Shown here piece after piece: positions 19,557 through 28,274 of a DNA stretch of 61,950 nucleotides. Numbering within the stretch: position 1 is the stretch's first letter; each line of letters begins with the position of its first letter. The notes below the pieces were generated by a model. It ran no database searches, was not told the DNA's origin, and saw nothing but the letters and a program-made list of their open reading frames with translations. The stretch covers positions 1 through 61,950 of the forward strand of contig JAAYCV010000071.1 in the NCBI GenBank assembly GCA_012729605.1, in the 5' to 3' direction. This DNA is from Ramlibacter sp. (lineage in GTDB: Bacteria > Pseudomonadota > Gammaproteobacteria > Burkholderiales > Burkholderiaceae_C). The position numbers were made by a program, and so were the translations under genes.

Positions 19557-21428
19557 ATGGCACTCCTACAAATTTCCGAACCGGGCCAGTCGCCCAACCC
19601 GCACGAACGCCGCATTGCTGTCGGCATCGACCTGGGCACCACGCATTCGCTGGTGGCATCGCTGCGCCATGGCAACGCCGAATGCCTGCCCGATGCCGAT
19701 GGCAAGCTGCTGCTGCCGTCGGCCGTGCGCTACCTGGACAATGGCGGCCGCCAGATCGGCTACCAGGCGCTGGAGCATCTGGCCGATGACCCGCACAACA
19801 CGATTATCTCGGTCAAGCGCTTCATGGGCCGCAGCCTGAACGATATCCGCGCCAGCTATGGCGATGCACTGCACTACGCGCTCGATGCCGACGATGCCGA
19901 CAAGGGTATGGTGCGCATCCAGACGCGCGCCGGTGACAAGTCGCCGGTCGAGGTCAGCGCCGAGATCCTGGCCACGCTGCGTTATCGTGCCGAAGATACT
20001 TTTGACGACGACCTGTATGGTGCGGTGATCACCGTGCCCGCGTATTTTGACGATGCCCAGCGTCAGGCGACCAAGGATGCCGCGCAAATGGCTGGCATCA
20101 ATGTGCTGCGCCTGATCAACGAACCCACAGCCGCCGCGATTGCCTACGGTCTGGACAATGCCAGCGAAGGCGTCTACGCGGTGTTTGACCTGGGCGGTGG
20201 CACGTTTGACATTTCCATCCTGCGCCTGACGCAGGGCGTGTTCGAAGTGATTGCCACCAATGGCGATTCCGCCCTGGGCGGTGACGACTACGACCGCACA
20301 CTGTCGCAACTCGCGCAGCAACGCGCCAGCATCAGCGCCGTCACGCCTGAAGACCAGGCGGCGCTGCAGCTGGCGGCACGTGCCTGCAAGCACGGCCTGA
20401 CTGAAGCTGACAGTGCCCGTTTCGAGGTTACGCTGACGACCGGCCAGATTGCGCTGGACATCACGCGCCAGGACTTTGCCGATGCCACCGCTGAGCTGAC
20501 CAGACGCGCCCTGCAGGTGACGCGCCAGGCGCTGCACGATGCCCAGCTGCTGCCGGCAGAAGTGCAGGGCGTGGTCATGGTGGGCGGCTCGACCCGCATG
20601 CCGGTGATCCGCCAGGCCGTCAAAGACTTTTTTGGCAGCGAGCCGCTGACCGACCTGAACCCCGACGAGGTCGTGGCGCTGGGTGCGGCGATTCAGGCCA
20701 ACCAGCTGGCTGGCAACAGCCGTGAGGGCGACATCCTGCTGCTGGACGTGATTCCGCTCTCGCTCGGCATCGAGACCATGGGCGGCCTGGTGGAGCGCAT
20801 CATCCCGCGCAACCAGACGATTCCGGTCGCCATGGCACAGGATTTCACCACCTATCAGGACGGCCAGACCGCGATGAGCCTGCACGTAGTGCAGGGCGAG
20901 CGCGACATGGTGGACGACTGCCGCAGCCTGGCGCGCTTCACGCTGCGCGGCATCCCGCCGATGTCGGCCGGTGCGGCGCGCATCCGCGTCACCTTTACCG
21001 TGGATGCCGATGGCCTGCTGAATGTCAGCGCCAGCGAGCAGACCAGCGGCGTGCAGGCGCAGATCGAGGTCAAACCCAGCTATGGCCTGGACGATGCCAC
21101 CATCACCACCATGCTGCGGGACAGCTTTGCCACGGCCGAGCAGGACATGGCGGCACGTGCGCTGGCTGAGGCCCGCGTCGATGCCGACCGCATGATCCTG
21201 GCCACGCACAGCGCGCTGAAGGCAGACGGTGATCTGCTGACGGACGATGAGCGCCAGCAGATCGACGTGCTGATCGCACAACTGGACACCACCCGCCAGA
21301 GTACGGACCCGGCTGCCATCGAGGCGGCTACCAAGACCCTGGCTACCGGCACCGAAGCCTTTGCTGCCATGCGCATGAATCGCGGCATCCAGCAGGCGCT
21401 TTCCGGCAAGAACATCGAGACTATGTGA
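19557..21428 (+). CDS. hscA: Hsp70-type chaperone HscA
   Basis: Specialised Hsp70 that releases clusters from IscU in an ATP-dependent cycle driven by HscB. The 623-residue protein has the Hsp70 ATPase domain (GIDLGTTHS near residue 23; [34 protein letters not shown]) and a substrate-binding domain with the linker [10 protein letters not shown]. Length matches E. coli HscA (616). No clear ribosome-binding sequence precedes the ATG, since the T tract of a terminator-like hairpin occupies that position. fdx follows after a single base. Confidence 0.95.
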   Translation: MALLQISEPGQSPNPHERRIAVGIDLGTTHSLVASLRHGNAECLPDADGKLLLPSAVRYLDNGGRQIGYQALEHLADDPHNTIISVKRFMGRSLNDIRASYGDALHYALDADDADKGMVRIQTRAGDKSPVEVSAEILATLRYRAEDTFDDDLYGAVITVPAYFDDAQRQATKDAAQMAGINVLRLINEPTAAAIAYGLDNASEGVYAVFDLGGGTFDISILRLTQGVFEVIATNGDSALGGDDYDRTLSQLAQQRASISAVTPEDQAALQLAARACKHGLTEADSARFEVTLTTGQIALDITRQDFADATAELTRRALQVTRQALHDAQLLPAEVQGVVMVGGSTRMPVIRQAVKDFFGSEPLTDLNPDEVVALGAAIQANQLAGNSREGDILLLDVIPLSLGIETMGGLVERIIPRNQTIPVAMAQDFTTYQDGQTAMSLHVVQGERDMVDDCRSLARFTLRGIPPMSAGAARIRVTFTVDADGLLNVSASEQTSGVQAQIEVKPSYGLDDATITTMLRDSFATAEQDMAARALAEARVDADRMILATHSALKADGDLLTDDERQQIDVLIAQLDTTRQSTDPAAIEAATKTLATGTEAFAAMRMNRGIQQALSGKNIETM

Positions 21429-21429
21429 T

Positions 21430-21768
21430 ATGGCAACCATCAAGATCCTTCCCCATCCCGAGTACTGCCCCGAGGGCGCAGAAATCCAGGTGCCGTTTGG
21501 CACCACCATCTGCCAGGGCCTGCTCGACAACGACATCAATCTCGACCACGCTTGTGACATGAGCTGCGCCTGCACCACCTGCCACGTGGTGGTGCGCCAG
21601 GGCTTCAACAGCCTGAACGAGATGGACGAGTGCGAAGAAGACATGCTGGACCGCGCCTGGGGCCTGGAGCCCGATTCGCGCCTGTCCTGCCAGGCCATGG
21701 TCGGCCAGCAGGACCTGGTGGTGGAGATTCCCAAGTACTCCATCAACCACGCCAAGGAAAACCACTGA
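21430..21768 (+). CDS. fdx: ISC-system [2Fe-2S] ferredoxin
   Basis: Adrenodoxin-type ferredoxin that supplies electrons for cluster assembly. In the 112 residues the cluster ligands C42, C48, C51 and C87 fall at the same positions as in E. coli Fdx, with additional cysteines at 46 and 68. It begins one base after the hscA stop. An iscX gene, which follows fdx in enterobacteria, is not present here: dnaQ starts 13 bp downstream. Confidence 0.95.
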   Translation: MATIKILPHPEYCPEGAEIQVPFGTTICQGLLDNDINLDHACDMSCACTTCHVVVRQGFNSLNEMDECEEDMLDRAWGLEPDSRLSCQAMVGQQDLVVEIPKYSINHAKENH

Positions 21769-21781
21769 GCGGACGGGCAGC

Positions 21782-22510
21782 ATGCGCCAGATCATTCTCG
21801 ATACTGAAACCACCGGCCTGGAAGTCAGCGACGGCAACCGCATCATCGAGATCGGTTGCGTGGAGCTGCTGAACCGCCAGTTGACCGGCAACAACCTGCA
21901 CCTGTACATCAACCCGGAGCGCGAGAGCGAGGAGGGCGCGCTGCGCGTGCACGGCCTGACGACCGAGTTCCTGCGCGACAAGCCGCGCTTTGCCGAGATC
22001 GTGCAGCAGTTCCTGGACTATGTGCAGGGTGCCGAGGTGATCATCCACAACGCGGCGTTTGACGTGCGCTTTCTGGATTACGAACTGAGCCTGCTGCAGC
22101 GCCAGGAAGGTTTTCGCAGCCATGTGGCGAACGTGATCGATTCGCTGGCGCTGGCCAAGGAGCAGTTTCCGGGCAAGCGCAACTCGCTGGATGCGCTGTG
22201 CGACCGCTTTGGCATCGACAACTCCAACCGCACGCTGCACGGCGCCTTGCTGGACGCGGAGCTGCTGGCCGACGTCTACATCAGCCTGACGCGTGGTCAG
22301 GAAACCCTGGTGATGTACGCCGAGCAGGCCGATGACACGGGCACTGGTACCGCCGTGGCGCAGGTGGACCTGAGCCAGATCGTGCTGCCGGTGCTGCGCG
22401 CCAACGCCGCCGAGCAGGATGCGCACGTGGCCATGCTGGCGGTACTGGACAAGGCCAGTGGCGGCAACACGATCTGGAAAAAAAGTTCAGACGACTTGCA
22501 GAACACCTGA
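21782..22510 (+). CDS. dnaQ: DNA polymerase III epsilon subunit (proofreading exonuclease)
   Basis: The 3'-5' proofreading exonuclease of the replicative polymerase. The 242-residue protein shows the DEDDh exonuclease motifs: Exo I LDTETTGLE (D7, E9), Exo II HNAAFDVRF, and Exo III with HGALLDAELLADVY (the His and Asp of the active site). A flexible C-terminal segment, which in E. coli contacts the clamp and the alpha subunit, follows. It is 13 bp after fdx and probably shares its transcript; its last codons contain a promoter-like sequence for the tRNA-Val gene. Confidence 0.95.
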   Translation: MRQIILDTETTGLEVSDGNRIIEIGCVELLNRQLTGNNLHLYINPERESEEGALRVHGLTTEFLRDKPRFAEIVQQFLDYVQGAEVIIHNAAFDVRFLDYELSLLQRQEGFRSHVANVIDSLALAKEQFPGKRNSLDALCDRFGIDNSNRTLHGALLDAELLADVYISLTRGQETLVMYAEQADDTGTGTAVAQVDLSQIVLPVLRANAAEQDAHVAMLAVLDKASGGNTIWKKSSDDLQNT

Positions 22511-22525
22511 AAGTTGTGCCATAAT
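22496..22525 (+). promoter_or_regulatory. Probable sigma-70 promoter of the tRNA-Val gene
   Basis: TTGCAG (22496-22501) and CATAAT (22520-22525) are separated by 18 bp. The -35 element lies within the last codons of dnaQ and the tRNA begins about 52 bp after the -10. A perfect 9-bp inverted repeat (22535-22543 with 22558-22566) sits in the predicted 5' leader. Confidence 0.6.
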
Positions 22526-22577
22526 CATGGCTTCAGCGGTTGACGAGCACCAGTTCTTCAACCGCTCACCAGACAAA

Positions 22578-22652
22578 GGGTGTTTAGCTCAGTGGTAGAG
22601 CACTGCCTTCACACGGCAGGGGTCAGTGGTTCGAACCCACTATCACCCACCA
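22578..22652 (+). tRNA. tRNA-Val (anticodon CAC)
   Basis: A complete cloverleaf of 75 bases including an encoded CCA end. The D arm, the anticodon stem CTGCC/GGCAG with loop TTCACAC (anticodon CAC at 22610-22612), and the T arm AGTGG-TTCGAAC-CCACT are all standard. The 7-bp acceptor stem has one mismatch, T6 against T67. It reads GUG valine codons. Confidence 0.93.
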
Positions 22653-22670
22653 AAAAATAATAATAAAAAC

Positions 22671-22702
22671 AGGCACTTACGGGAAACCGTAGGTGCCTTT
22701 TT
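22671..22702 (+). terminator. Intrinsic terminator of the tRNA-Val transcript
   Basis: A 12-bp stem (22671-22682 with 22687-22698, one G-T pair) closed by a GAAA tetraloop is followed by five T residues, 18 bp after the tRNA end. Confidence 0.92.
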
Positions 22703-22787
22703 CGTTGCGGGGGTAATAGAGGGGTGTAGTCTCTGCAGATAAGATGGCTCACCGGCTTTCATTTGCCCTCCTTCAGAGACAACCTTC

Positions 22788-23057
22788 ATGAACCAAATCG
22801 AACCGCCCGAATCCCCTGACCAGCCCCCCAAGAAGAAATCCAGCCCCTGGAACTGGATTCTCCCCGCCATCGGCATCATCCTGGCAATCCAGATCCTTGG
22901 CCCGGTGGCTGGCTTGGCCGCGATCGTGGTCTATGTGGTGGTGGCTAAATCAAAGCTGGGCCGCTTCTGGGCCACGGTGCTGGCTATCATCACCGGCGTG
23001 CTGGTACTGGCAGCTCTGATGCAGTTCCTGGGGATAGGCCCAGGTGTTGCAGGTTGA
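22788..23057 (+). CDS. Small membrane protein of unknown function
   Basis: An 89-residue protein that I do not recognise. It has a hydrophilic, Pro- and Lys-rich N-terminus (about 22 residues) and then two hydrophobic segments, roughly residues 23-53 and 60-82, separated by KSKLGRFW, so it probably sits in the inner membrane as a hairpin. A CCTTC sequence, not a good ribosome-binding site, precedes the ATG. It stands alone between the tRNA-Val terminator and a lipoprotein promoter. It is likely a real gene because of the clean membrane topology, but no function can be proposed. Confidence 0.6.
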   Translation: MNQIEPPESPDQPPKKKSSPWNWILPAIGIILAIQILGPVAGLAAIVVYVVVAKSKLGRFWATVLAIITGVLVLAALMQFLGIGPGVAG

Positions 23058-23101
23058 ACAAGGGCGGCAGCCTACAAAATTAAAACTAAAGATTGGATGC
23101 A

Positions 23102-23131
23102 TTCACGAAAATAGGGATTGTGATCTACAAT
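23102..23131 (+). promoter_or_regulatory. Putative promoter of the two small lipoprotein genes
   Basis: TTCACG (23102-23107) and TACAAT (23126-23131) are 18 bp apart, in an AT-rich patch that contrasts with the surrounding GC-rich sequence. The first lipoprotein ATG lies 31 bp downstream of the -10. Confidence 0.5.
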
Positions 23132-23162
23132 GATTGTTGTCTAAAGTTCTCAGGAAGACAAC

Positions 23163-23414
23163 ATGAAGCACCACCTTCTCCTACTTCTCATGCTTAGTAT
23201 TGGCCTGAGTGCCTGTACAAGCATCGTCACGGGCCATCGTCAGATCGATTCGGCGGCAGCAGCCGATTTGGCAGTCCAGTCTGCACAGATCCGCGCCGCT
23301 GAGCGACAGGAACGCGCCGAATTCCGTCAGGAAGAGCGCGAATCCCTGATGGATCAGGCTGATGCGATCCAGCGTGCCACCGGCGGCAATGCTGCCGCAT
23401 ATCTCATCTACTGA
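23163..23414 (+). CDS. Small lipoprotein, function unknown
   Basis: An 83-residue protein with a lipoprotein signal peptide: MKHH, a Leu-rich core, and the lipobox LSAC with lipidated Cys at position 18. The mature part is short and highly charged (ERQERAEFRQEERES) and is likely to form one long amphipathic helix, in the manner of small periplasmic coiled-coil lipoproteins. An AGGAAGA site precedes the ATG. A second lipoprotein gene follows 18 bp downstream. I cannot assign a family. Confidence 0.72.
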   Translation: MKHHLLLLLMLSIGLSACTSIVTGHRQIDSAAAADLAVQSAQIRAAERQERAEFRQEERESLMDQADAIQRATGGNAAAYLIY

Positions 23415-23432
23415 TGTAGCAGGGGGAATGCG

Positions 23433-23759
23433 ATGAAATACCATCTGATTGCCGCTGCCATACTGGTCAGCCTGCTGACAGCCTGCGCCACGGACAATAC
23501 TGTGAGCAGCTACGCCACCGGTGACGATACTGCAGCCGTCAAGCAGGGACGCAACCGCAGCGTGGCACAACTGTCCGAAAGCGAATTGCGCCAGCACCGT
23601 CGCCAGCGCAGCAATGCTGTGGAGGAACTGGCGCTGGATACCGTCAAACGTCGCGCCAAGACTGAGGAAGTGCAGGACACACTGAACACTGCCAACCGAG
23701 CGTTGGAAACCGTCAATGGCGTAATAGGCACCATCCGCAACCTGCGCTGGGGCTTCTGA
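23433..23759 (+). CDS. Small lipoprotein, function unknown
   Basis: A 108-residue protein with signal peptide MKYHLIAAAILVSLLTAC (lipobox LTAC, Cys18). The mature protein is helical and rich in Arg, Glu and Gln (SESELRQHRRQRSNAVEELA). It lies 18 bp after the other lipoprotein gene and shares its general build, so the two may act as a pair at the cell envelope. An inverted repeat CTGAGG/CCTCAG (23762-23779) lies at the convergent junction with the next gene. No family was recognised. Confidence 0.7.
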   Translation: MKYHLIAAAILVSLLTACATDNTVSSYATGDDTAAVKQGRNRSVAQLSESELRQHRRQRSNAVEELALDTVKRRAKTEEVQDTLNTANRALETVNGVIGTIRNLRWGF

Positions 23760-23775
23760 ACCTGAGGACAGGACC

Positions 23776-24273
23776 TCAGAACACCCCCATCGCCAGCCCC
23801 GCCGCCATCGCCTCTCCCAGCTCCCGACAGCGCTCCAGCTCTTCCACCGGAATCTGCTTGGGCGCCAGGATCTGTTCCGGCTCCTGCGCATGGGTGCAGA
23901 CGATGATCGGTTCGGCGACCGGCTTGAGCCGCCAGCCGGTGGCAATGCGCGCAATCTGCTGTGCCGCATTGCTACCATCGCTGCCAGCGCAAATCAGCGT
24001 GGCATAGGGCCGGCCCTGGATGCGGTCCAGCGCTGGGTAGTAGCAGCGGTCAAAGAAATCCTTCAGCATGCCGCTCATGCTGGCCAGGTTTTCCGGCGTG
24101 GCAAACACCAGGCCGTCGGCTTGCAGCACATCGTCGGGTTGGGTAGCGGCAGCGTGTTGCAGGCGTACCTGCACTTCGCCTGCCGCGCTGGCGCCAGCCT
24201 GAAAGGCCTGTGCCATCTGCAGCGTGCCGCCAGTCAGACTGTGGTAGACGATCAGCAGGGTGGGCATGGGCAT
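23776..24273 (-). CDS. Flavodoxin / NAD(P)H-quinone reductase-like FMN protein
   Basis: A 165-residue protein with a flavodoxin-like fold. The N-terminal phosphate-binding loop reads VYHSLTGGTLQMA, and the FMN-contact segments FATPENLASMSGMLKDFFDR and a later CAGSDGSNA are typical of FMN-dependent reductases. Its electron partner is unknown. The ATG at 24273 was chosen because GGAAG lies 5 bases upstream; the ATG at 24267 is also possible. It is the third gene of a minus-strand unit, 11 bp after the pirin gene and downstream of cadR, so it may respond to the same metal signal. Confidence 0.8.
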   Translation of the reverse strand: MPMPTLLIVYHSLTGGTLQMAQAFQAGASAAGEVQVRLQHAAATQPDDVLQADGLVFATPENLASMSGMLKDFFDRCYYPALDRIQGRPYATLICAGSDGSNAAQQIARIATGWRLKPVAEPIIVCTHAQEPEQILAPKQIPVEELERCRELGEAMAAGLAMGVF

Positions 24274-24284
24274 AAGTGCTTCCG

Positions 24285-25166
24285 TCAACGCACAGCCCAC
24301 GGCACACGTGGCGCCACCAGCGGTGGCCCGTCAAAGCCGTCCACCTGGCCAAAACGGCCGTTGGCGCTTTCCCAATCCTGCTGTGCCTGGGCAATCGCTT
24401 CGCGGCTGTAGCCGACAAAGTTCCACCAGATCGTCGGCGTGGACGGCAGCGGCTCGCCGCCAATCAGCAGGGCGCGCGTGCCGGCCGGCAGTTGCAACTG
24501 GAGACTGTCCTGGCCGGGCGGCAGGTAGAGCAGCTCATCGGCGTCCAGCGCCTCGCCATTGACCTTGGCCGGGCCGGTCAGCGGCATCAGGCCGTATTCA
24601 AAATCGCGTTCCAGCGGCAGCCGCAGCGCCACGTCTTGCTGCGCCAGCAGGTCCACACCCAGCAGCGGCGAATGTACCTCCACCGGTGAGGTGTAGCCCA
24701 GCCAGTCACCCACCAGCAGTGTCTGTTCCAGACCGCCCTGGCGCCAGCGTGGCAGTTCCGGATAGTGTTGGAAATCGGGTTCCATGTGCGACAGCGCTTC
24801 CGGCAGCGCAATCCACAACTGCGCCGTGTCCAGGCGCGTCTCGCCCGGAGCCGATTCTTCCGTGTGGCTGATGCCGTGGCCGGAGGTCATCAGGTTGACC
24901 TGACCGGGCCGGATCATCTGCACATGGCCCAGGCTGTCGCGGTGCAGCACCTGGCCTTCGAGCATCCAGGTAAAGGTCTGCAGGCCGATATGCGGGTGCG
25001 GACCGACGCGCAGGCCCTGGCCGGGTGCGAAAGTAGCCGGACCGGCATGGTCCAGAAAGCACCAGGCACCAATCGTGCGCTGCAGGCGCGAGGGCAGGGT
25101 GCGCGCCACGGCCATGCCGTCGCCGATCTCGGCCTTGCGCGGGGGAATGCGTTGCGGGGTTTGCAT
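24285..25166 (-). CDS. Pirin-family bicupin protein
   Basis: A 293-residue member of the pirin family, metal-binding bicupins of which some bacterial members have quercetinase or redox-sensing roles. The N-terminal cupin has the metal-binding histidines in GPHPHIGLQTFTWMLEG and a further His and Glu in SGHGISHTEES. The C-terminal cupin ends with PTIWWNFVGYS, another family hallmark. An AGGAGT site precedes the ATG at 25166. It lies 14 bp after cadR and 11 bp before the flavodoxin-like gene, so the three form one operon divergent from copA. The substrate is unknown. Confidence 0.88.
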   Translation of the reverse strand: MQTPQRIPPRKAEIGDGMAVARTLPSRLQRTIGAWCFLDHAGPATFAPGQGLRVGPHPHIGLQTFTWMLEGQVLHRDSLGHVQMIRPGQVNLMTSGHGISHTEESAPGETRLDTAQLWIALPEALSHMEPDFQHYPELPRWRQGGLEQTLLVGDWLGYTSPVEVHSPLLGVDLLAQQDVALRLPLERDFEYGLMPLTGPAKVNGEALDADELLYLPPGQDSLQLQLPAGTRALLIGGEPLPSTPTIWWNFVGYSREAIAQAQQDWESANGRFGQVDGFDGPPLVAPRVPWAVR

Positions 25167-25180
25167 AGCGATACTCCTGG

Positions 25181-25654
25181 TCAGGGGCGTCCGCCCAGGC
25201 CGTGCGTCCCATGCACATGGCCTTCGGCAGACGGGGTGGAAGCGGGTTCGGGATCCTGCTGGGCATGTTCCTGCAGCGTGCGCAGAATGCCGCATTCGCA
25301 GACCTGGCGCGCCTCGCGGCAGGTTTCACGCAATGCCTGCAGCTGCAGTTCCAGTGCCTGCAATTCACGGATGCGCGCCGCGACATGGTCGATATGCTCG
25401 TCGAGCAGATCGTTGACCTGGGCGCAGTTCTGCAGCGGCTCCTGCTGGAAGCGCAACAGCGCGCGGATCTCGTCCAGCGTCATGTCCAGATTTCGGCAAT
25501 GCCGGATAAAGGACAACCGCTCCACATGCGCCGGCGTGTAGAGGCGGTAATTGCCTTCGCTGCGCGGCGGCGCCTCCAGCAGTCCGCTGCGCTCGTAGTA
25601 GCGGATGGTTTCGGCTGTGGTGTGGGTGGCGCGCGCCAGTTCTCCGATCTTCAT
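25181..25654 (-). CDS. cadR: MerR-family metal-responsive regulator of the CadR type
   Basis: A 157-residue MerR regulator with an N-terminal winged helix (MKIGELARATHTTAETIRYYE), a long dimerisation helix and a C-terminal metal loop. The cysteines C77, C112 and C119 coincide with those of the Pseudomonas Cd(II)/Pb(II) sensor CadR, and the segment VNDLLDEHIDHVAARIRELQ also matches that type. CueR, the Cu(I) sensor, has a non-Cys residue at 77. The C-terminus adds a His-containing tail (EGHVHGTHG). It is divergent from a P-type ATPase whose motifs are of the Cu(I) type, an unexpected combination. It should bind the 19-bp-spacer promoter at 25738-25768. Confidence 0.88.
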   Translation of the reverse strand: MKIGELARATHTTAETIRYYERSGLLEAPPRSEGNYRLYTPAHVERLSFIRHCRNLDMTLDEIRALLRFQQEPLQNCAQVNDLLDEHIDHVAARIRELQALELQLQALRETCREARQVCECGILRTLQEHAQQDPEPASTPSAEGHVHGTHGLGGRP

Positions 25655-25737
25655 GCGACTCCTTGCGTGTGCAGGCAGGCTTCCAGTGTGCCTGTTTCTG
25701 CCATGCCATGATCCCGGTCAAGGTCTTTCAGCCGCGC

Positions 25738-25768
25738 TTGACCTTGACATGATGGCAAGGCTTACCCT
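25738..25768 (+). promoter_or_regulatory. MerR-type promoter and operator of copA
   Basis: TTGACC (-35, 25738-25743) and TACCCT (-10, 25763-25768) are separated by 19 bp, the elongated spacing that MerR-family activators correct by twisting DNA. The spacer holds the inverted repeat CCTTG-N9-CAAGG. A second repeat GGTCAAG-N14-CTTGACC (25716-25743) overlaps the left end and may belong to the divergent cadR promoter. Confidence 0.75.
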
Positions 25769-25823
25769 AGCTGGCAGAGTGTGTGGACGATGATGAGCAC
25801 CATACCGCAAATAGGACAAGAAC

Positions 25824-28271
25824 ATGCCAGCCGACAAGATCAGCCTGCCCGTAGAGGGCATGACCTGCGCCTCCTGTGTAGGCCGGGTCGAACGCGCCCT
25901 GAAGAAAGTCCCCGGCGTCAGCGATGCCGCCGTCAACCTGGCGACCGAACGCGCCGATGTCACGGTGGACGGTGCTGATCGCGCCAGCCTGATTGCCGCA
26001 ATCGAAAAGGCCGGCTATGCCGTGCCGCAGCAGACTATTGAGCTCTCGGTCGAGGAAATGACCTGTGCCTCCTGCGTGGCGCGTGTCGAGCGGGCGCTGA
26101 AGAAGGTGCCCGGTGTCAGCAGCGCCAGCGTCAACCTGGCGACCGAGCGCGCCACCGTGCACGGCAGTGCCGATGTGCAGGCCCTGATCGATGCCGTCAC
26201 GCGTGCCGGCTATCCGGCGCGCCAGGCCAGCAACAGCGCCGCCATGCAGCAGGAGCTGGAACAGCGCAAGCAGGCCGAACAATCCGCCCTGAAACGTGAC
26301 CTGTGGCTGGCCGCCATCCTGACGCTGCCGGTGTTTATCCTGGAAATGGGATCGCACCTGATCCCGGCAATGCACCATTGGGTGCAGGACGCCATCGGCA
26401 TGCAGAACAGCTGGTACCTGCAGTTCGTGCTGACCACGCTGGTGCTGGCCGGACCGGGCCGGCGTTTCTTCACGCTGGGTTTTCCGGCGCTGTTCCGTGC
26501 TGCACCGGACATGAACAGCCTAGTGGCGGTGGGCGCCTCGGCCGCCTATGCATTTTCCATCGTGGCCACCTTTCTGCCACGCTTGCTGCCGACTGGTACC
26601 GTCAACGTCTATTTCGAGGCGGCGGCGGTCATCGTCACGCTGATCCTGCTGGGCCGCTACCTGGAAGCGCGTGCCAAGGGCCGCACCTCGGAAGCGATCC
26701 AGCGCCTGGTCGGCATGCAGGCCAAGACGGCGCGCGTACGCCGCGGCGGCAGTGTGCAGGAAGTGTCGATTGCCGAAGTGCGCCCCGGCGATATCGTCGA
26801 GGTGCGTCCGGGCGAACGCGTGCCGGTCGATGGCGAGGTGACCGATGGCGACAGCTGGATCGATGAAAGCATGATCTCGGGCGAGCCGGTGCCGGTGCAA
26901 AAGACGGCCGGTGCCAGCGTGACGGGCGGTACGGTCAACCAGACCGGCGCCTTTGCGTTTCGCGCCACCGCGGTCGGCGAAGCCACCATGCTGGCGCAAA
27001 TTATCCGCATGGTCGAGCAGGCGCAGGGCGGCAAGTTGCCGATCCAGGGCCTGGTCGATCGCATCACCATGTGGTTTGTGCCGGCGGTGATGGCGCTGGC
27101 CGTGCTGACTTTCCTGGTCTGGCTGCTGTTCGGCCCGGAGCCGGCGCTGACCTTTGGCCTGGTCAATGGCGTGGCGGTGCTGATTATTGCCTGTCCCTGC
27201 GCCATGGGCCTGGCCACGCCGACTTCCATCATGGTCGGCACCGGCCGTGGTGCCGAACTCGGCGTACTCTTCCGCAAGGGCGAGGCACTGCAGACGCTGC
27301 AGGAAGTCCAGGTGGTGGCGTTTGACAAGACCGGTACCCTGACCGAAGGTCGCCCGGTGCTGACCGATCTGGTGCTGGCTGACGGCTTCACGCGCGAGCA
27401 GGTGCTGCCGCTGCTGGCCGCCGCCGAAGGCAAGTCCGAACACCCGATTGCGCGCGCCATTGTGGCTGCCGCCGAGGGCATGACCCTGCCCGACGTCAGC
27501 CGGTTCGATTCCGTCACGGGCTTTGGCATTGCCGCCGAGGCCGGTGGCCAGCGCGTGGACATCGGTGCCGATCGCTACATGCAACAACTCGGCCTGTCTG
27601 TCGATGGCTTTGCCGCCGATGCGCAACGCCTGGGCGATGAAGGCAAGTCGCCGATGTACGCCGCGATCGATGGCCGCCTGGCCGCCATCCTGGCTGTGGC
27701 CGACCCGATCAAGCCGACGACGCCCGCCGCGATCCAGGCCATGCATGCCATGGGCCTGCGCGTGGCCATGGTCACCGGCGACAACCGCCGTACCGCCGAT
27801 GCCATTGCGCGCCAGCTCGGCATCGATGAGGTGGTGGCGGAGGTGCTGCCCGATGGCAAGGTCGCCGCCATCCAGCAGCTGCGCCAGCACGGCAAGCTGG
27901 CCTTTGTCGGGGATGGTATCAATGACGCGCCGGCGCTGGCCGAAGCCGATATCGGCCTGGCTGTGGGGACCGGCACCGATATCGCCATCGAGGCAGCGGA
28001 TGTGGTGCTGATGACCGGCCGTCTGACCGCGGTGTCGGACGCGATCGCGCTGTCACGCGCCACCATGCGCAATATCCGGCAGAACCTGTTCTGGGCCTTT
28101 GCCTACAACACGGCGCTGATTCCGGTGGCGGCCGGCGTGCTCTATCCGTCTTTCGGCATCCTGCTGTCGCCGGTATTTGCGGCTGGCGCCATGGCGATGA
28201 GCTCGGTATTCGTGCTGGGCAATGCGCTGCGGCTGCGGCGCTTCAAGCCGCAAGCGGGTAGCGACAGCTGA
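25824..28271 (+). CDS. copA: Cu(I)-type P1B ATPase with two heavy-metal-associated domains
   Basis: Inner-membrane pump that exports monovalent copper (or silver) with ATP. The 815 residues carry two N-terminal metal-binding domains (C15/C18 in GMTCASC and C81/C84 in EMTCASC), eight predicted membrane helices, the transmembrane CPC motif ([12 protein letters not shown]), the phosphorylation site DKTGTLTEG, the ATP-binding SEHPIARAI, and a hinge [10 protein letters not shown]. The C-terminal helices contain [12 protein letters not shown] and [14 protein letters not shown], the Asn/Tyr and Met/Ser pattern of the Cu(I) subgroup rather than of Cd/Pb/Zn pumps. It is controlled by the divergent CadR-type regulator. 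It ends 3 bp from the convergent downstream gene. Confidence 0.93.
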   Translation: MPADKISLPVEGMTCASCVGRVERALKKVPGVSDAAVNLATERADVTVDGADRASLIAAIEKAGYAVPQQTIELSVEEMTCASCVARVERALKKVPGVSSASVNLATERATVHGSADVQALIDAVTRAGYPARQASNSAAMQQELEQRKQAEQSALKRDLWLAAILTLPVFILEMGSHLIPAMHHWVQDAIGMQNSWYLQFVLTTLVLAGPGRRFFTLGFPALFRAAPDMNSLVAVGASAAYAFSIVATFLPRLLPTGTVNVYFEAAAVIVTLILLGRYLEARAKGRTSEAIQRLVGMQAKTARVRRGGSVQEVSIAEVRPGDIVEVRPGERVPVDGEVTDGDSWIDESMISGEPVPVQKTAGASVTGGTVNQTGAFAFRATAVGEATMLAQIIRMVEQAQGGKLPIQGLVDRITMWFVPAVMALAVLTFLVWLLFGPEPALTFGLVNGVAVLIIACPCAMGLATPTSIMVGTGRGAELGVLFRKGEALQTLQEVQVVAFDKTGTLTEGRPVLTDLVLADGFTREQVLPLLAAAEGKSEHPIARAIVAAAEGMTLPDVSRFDSVTGFGIAAEAGGQRVDIGADRYMQQLGLSVDGFAADAQRLGDEGKSPMYAAIDGRLAAILAVADPIKPTTPAAIQAMHAMGLRVAMVTGDNRRTADAIARQLGIDEVVAEVLPDGKVAAIQQLRQHGKLAFVGDGINDAPALAEADIGLAVGTGTDIAIEAADVVLMTGRLTAVSDAIALSRATMRNIRQNLFWAFAYNTALIPVAAGVLYPSFGILLSPVFAAGAMAMSSVFVLGNALRLRRFKPQAGSDS

Positions 28272-28274
28272 TAG

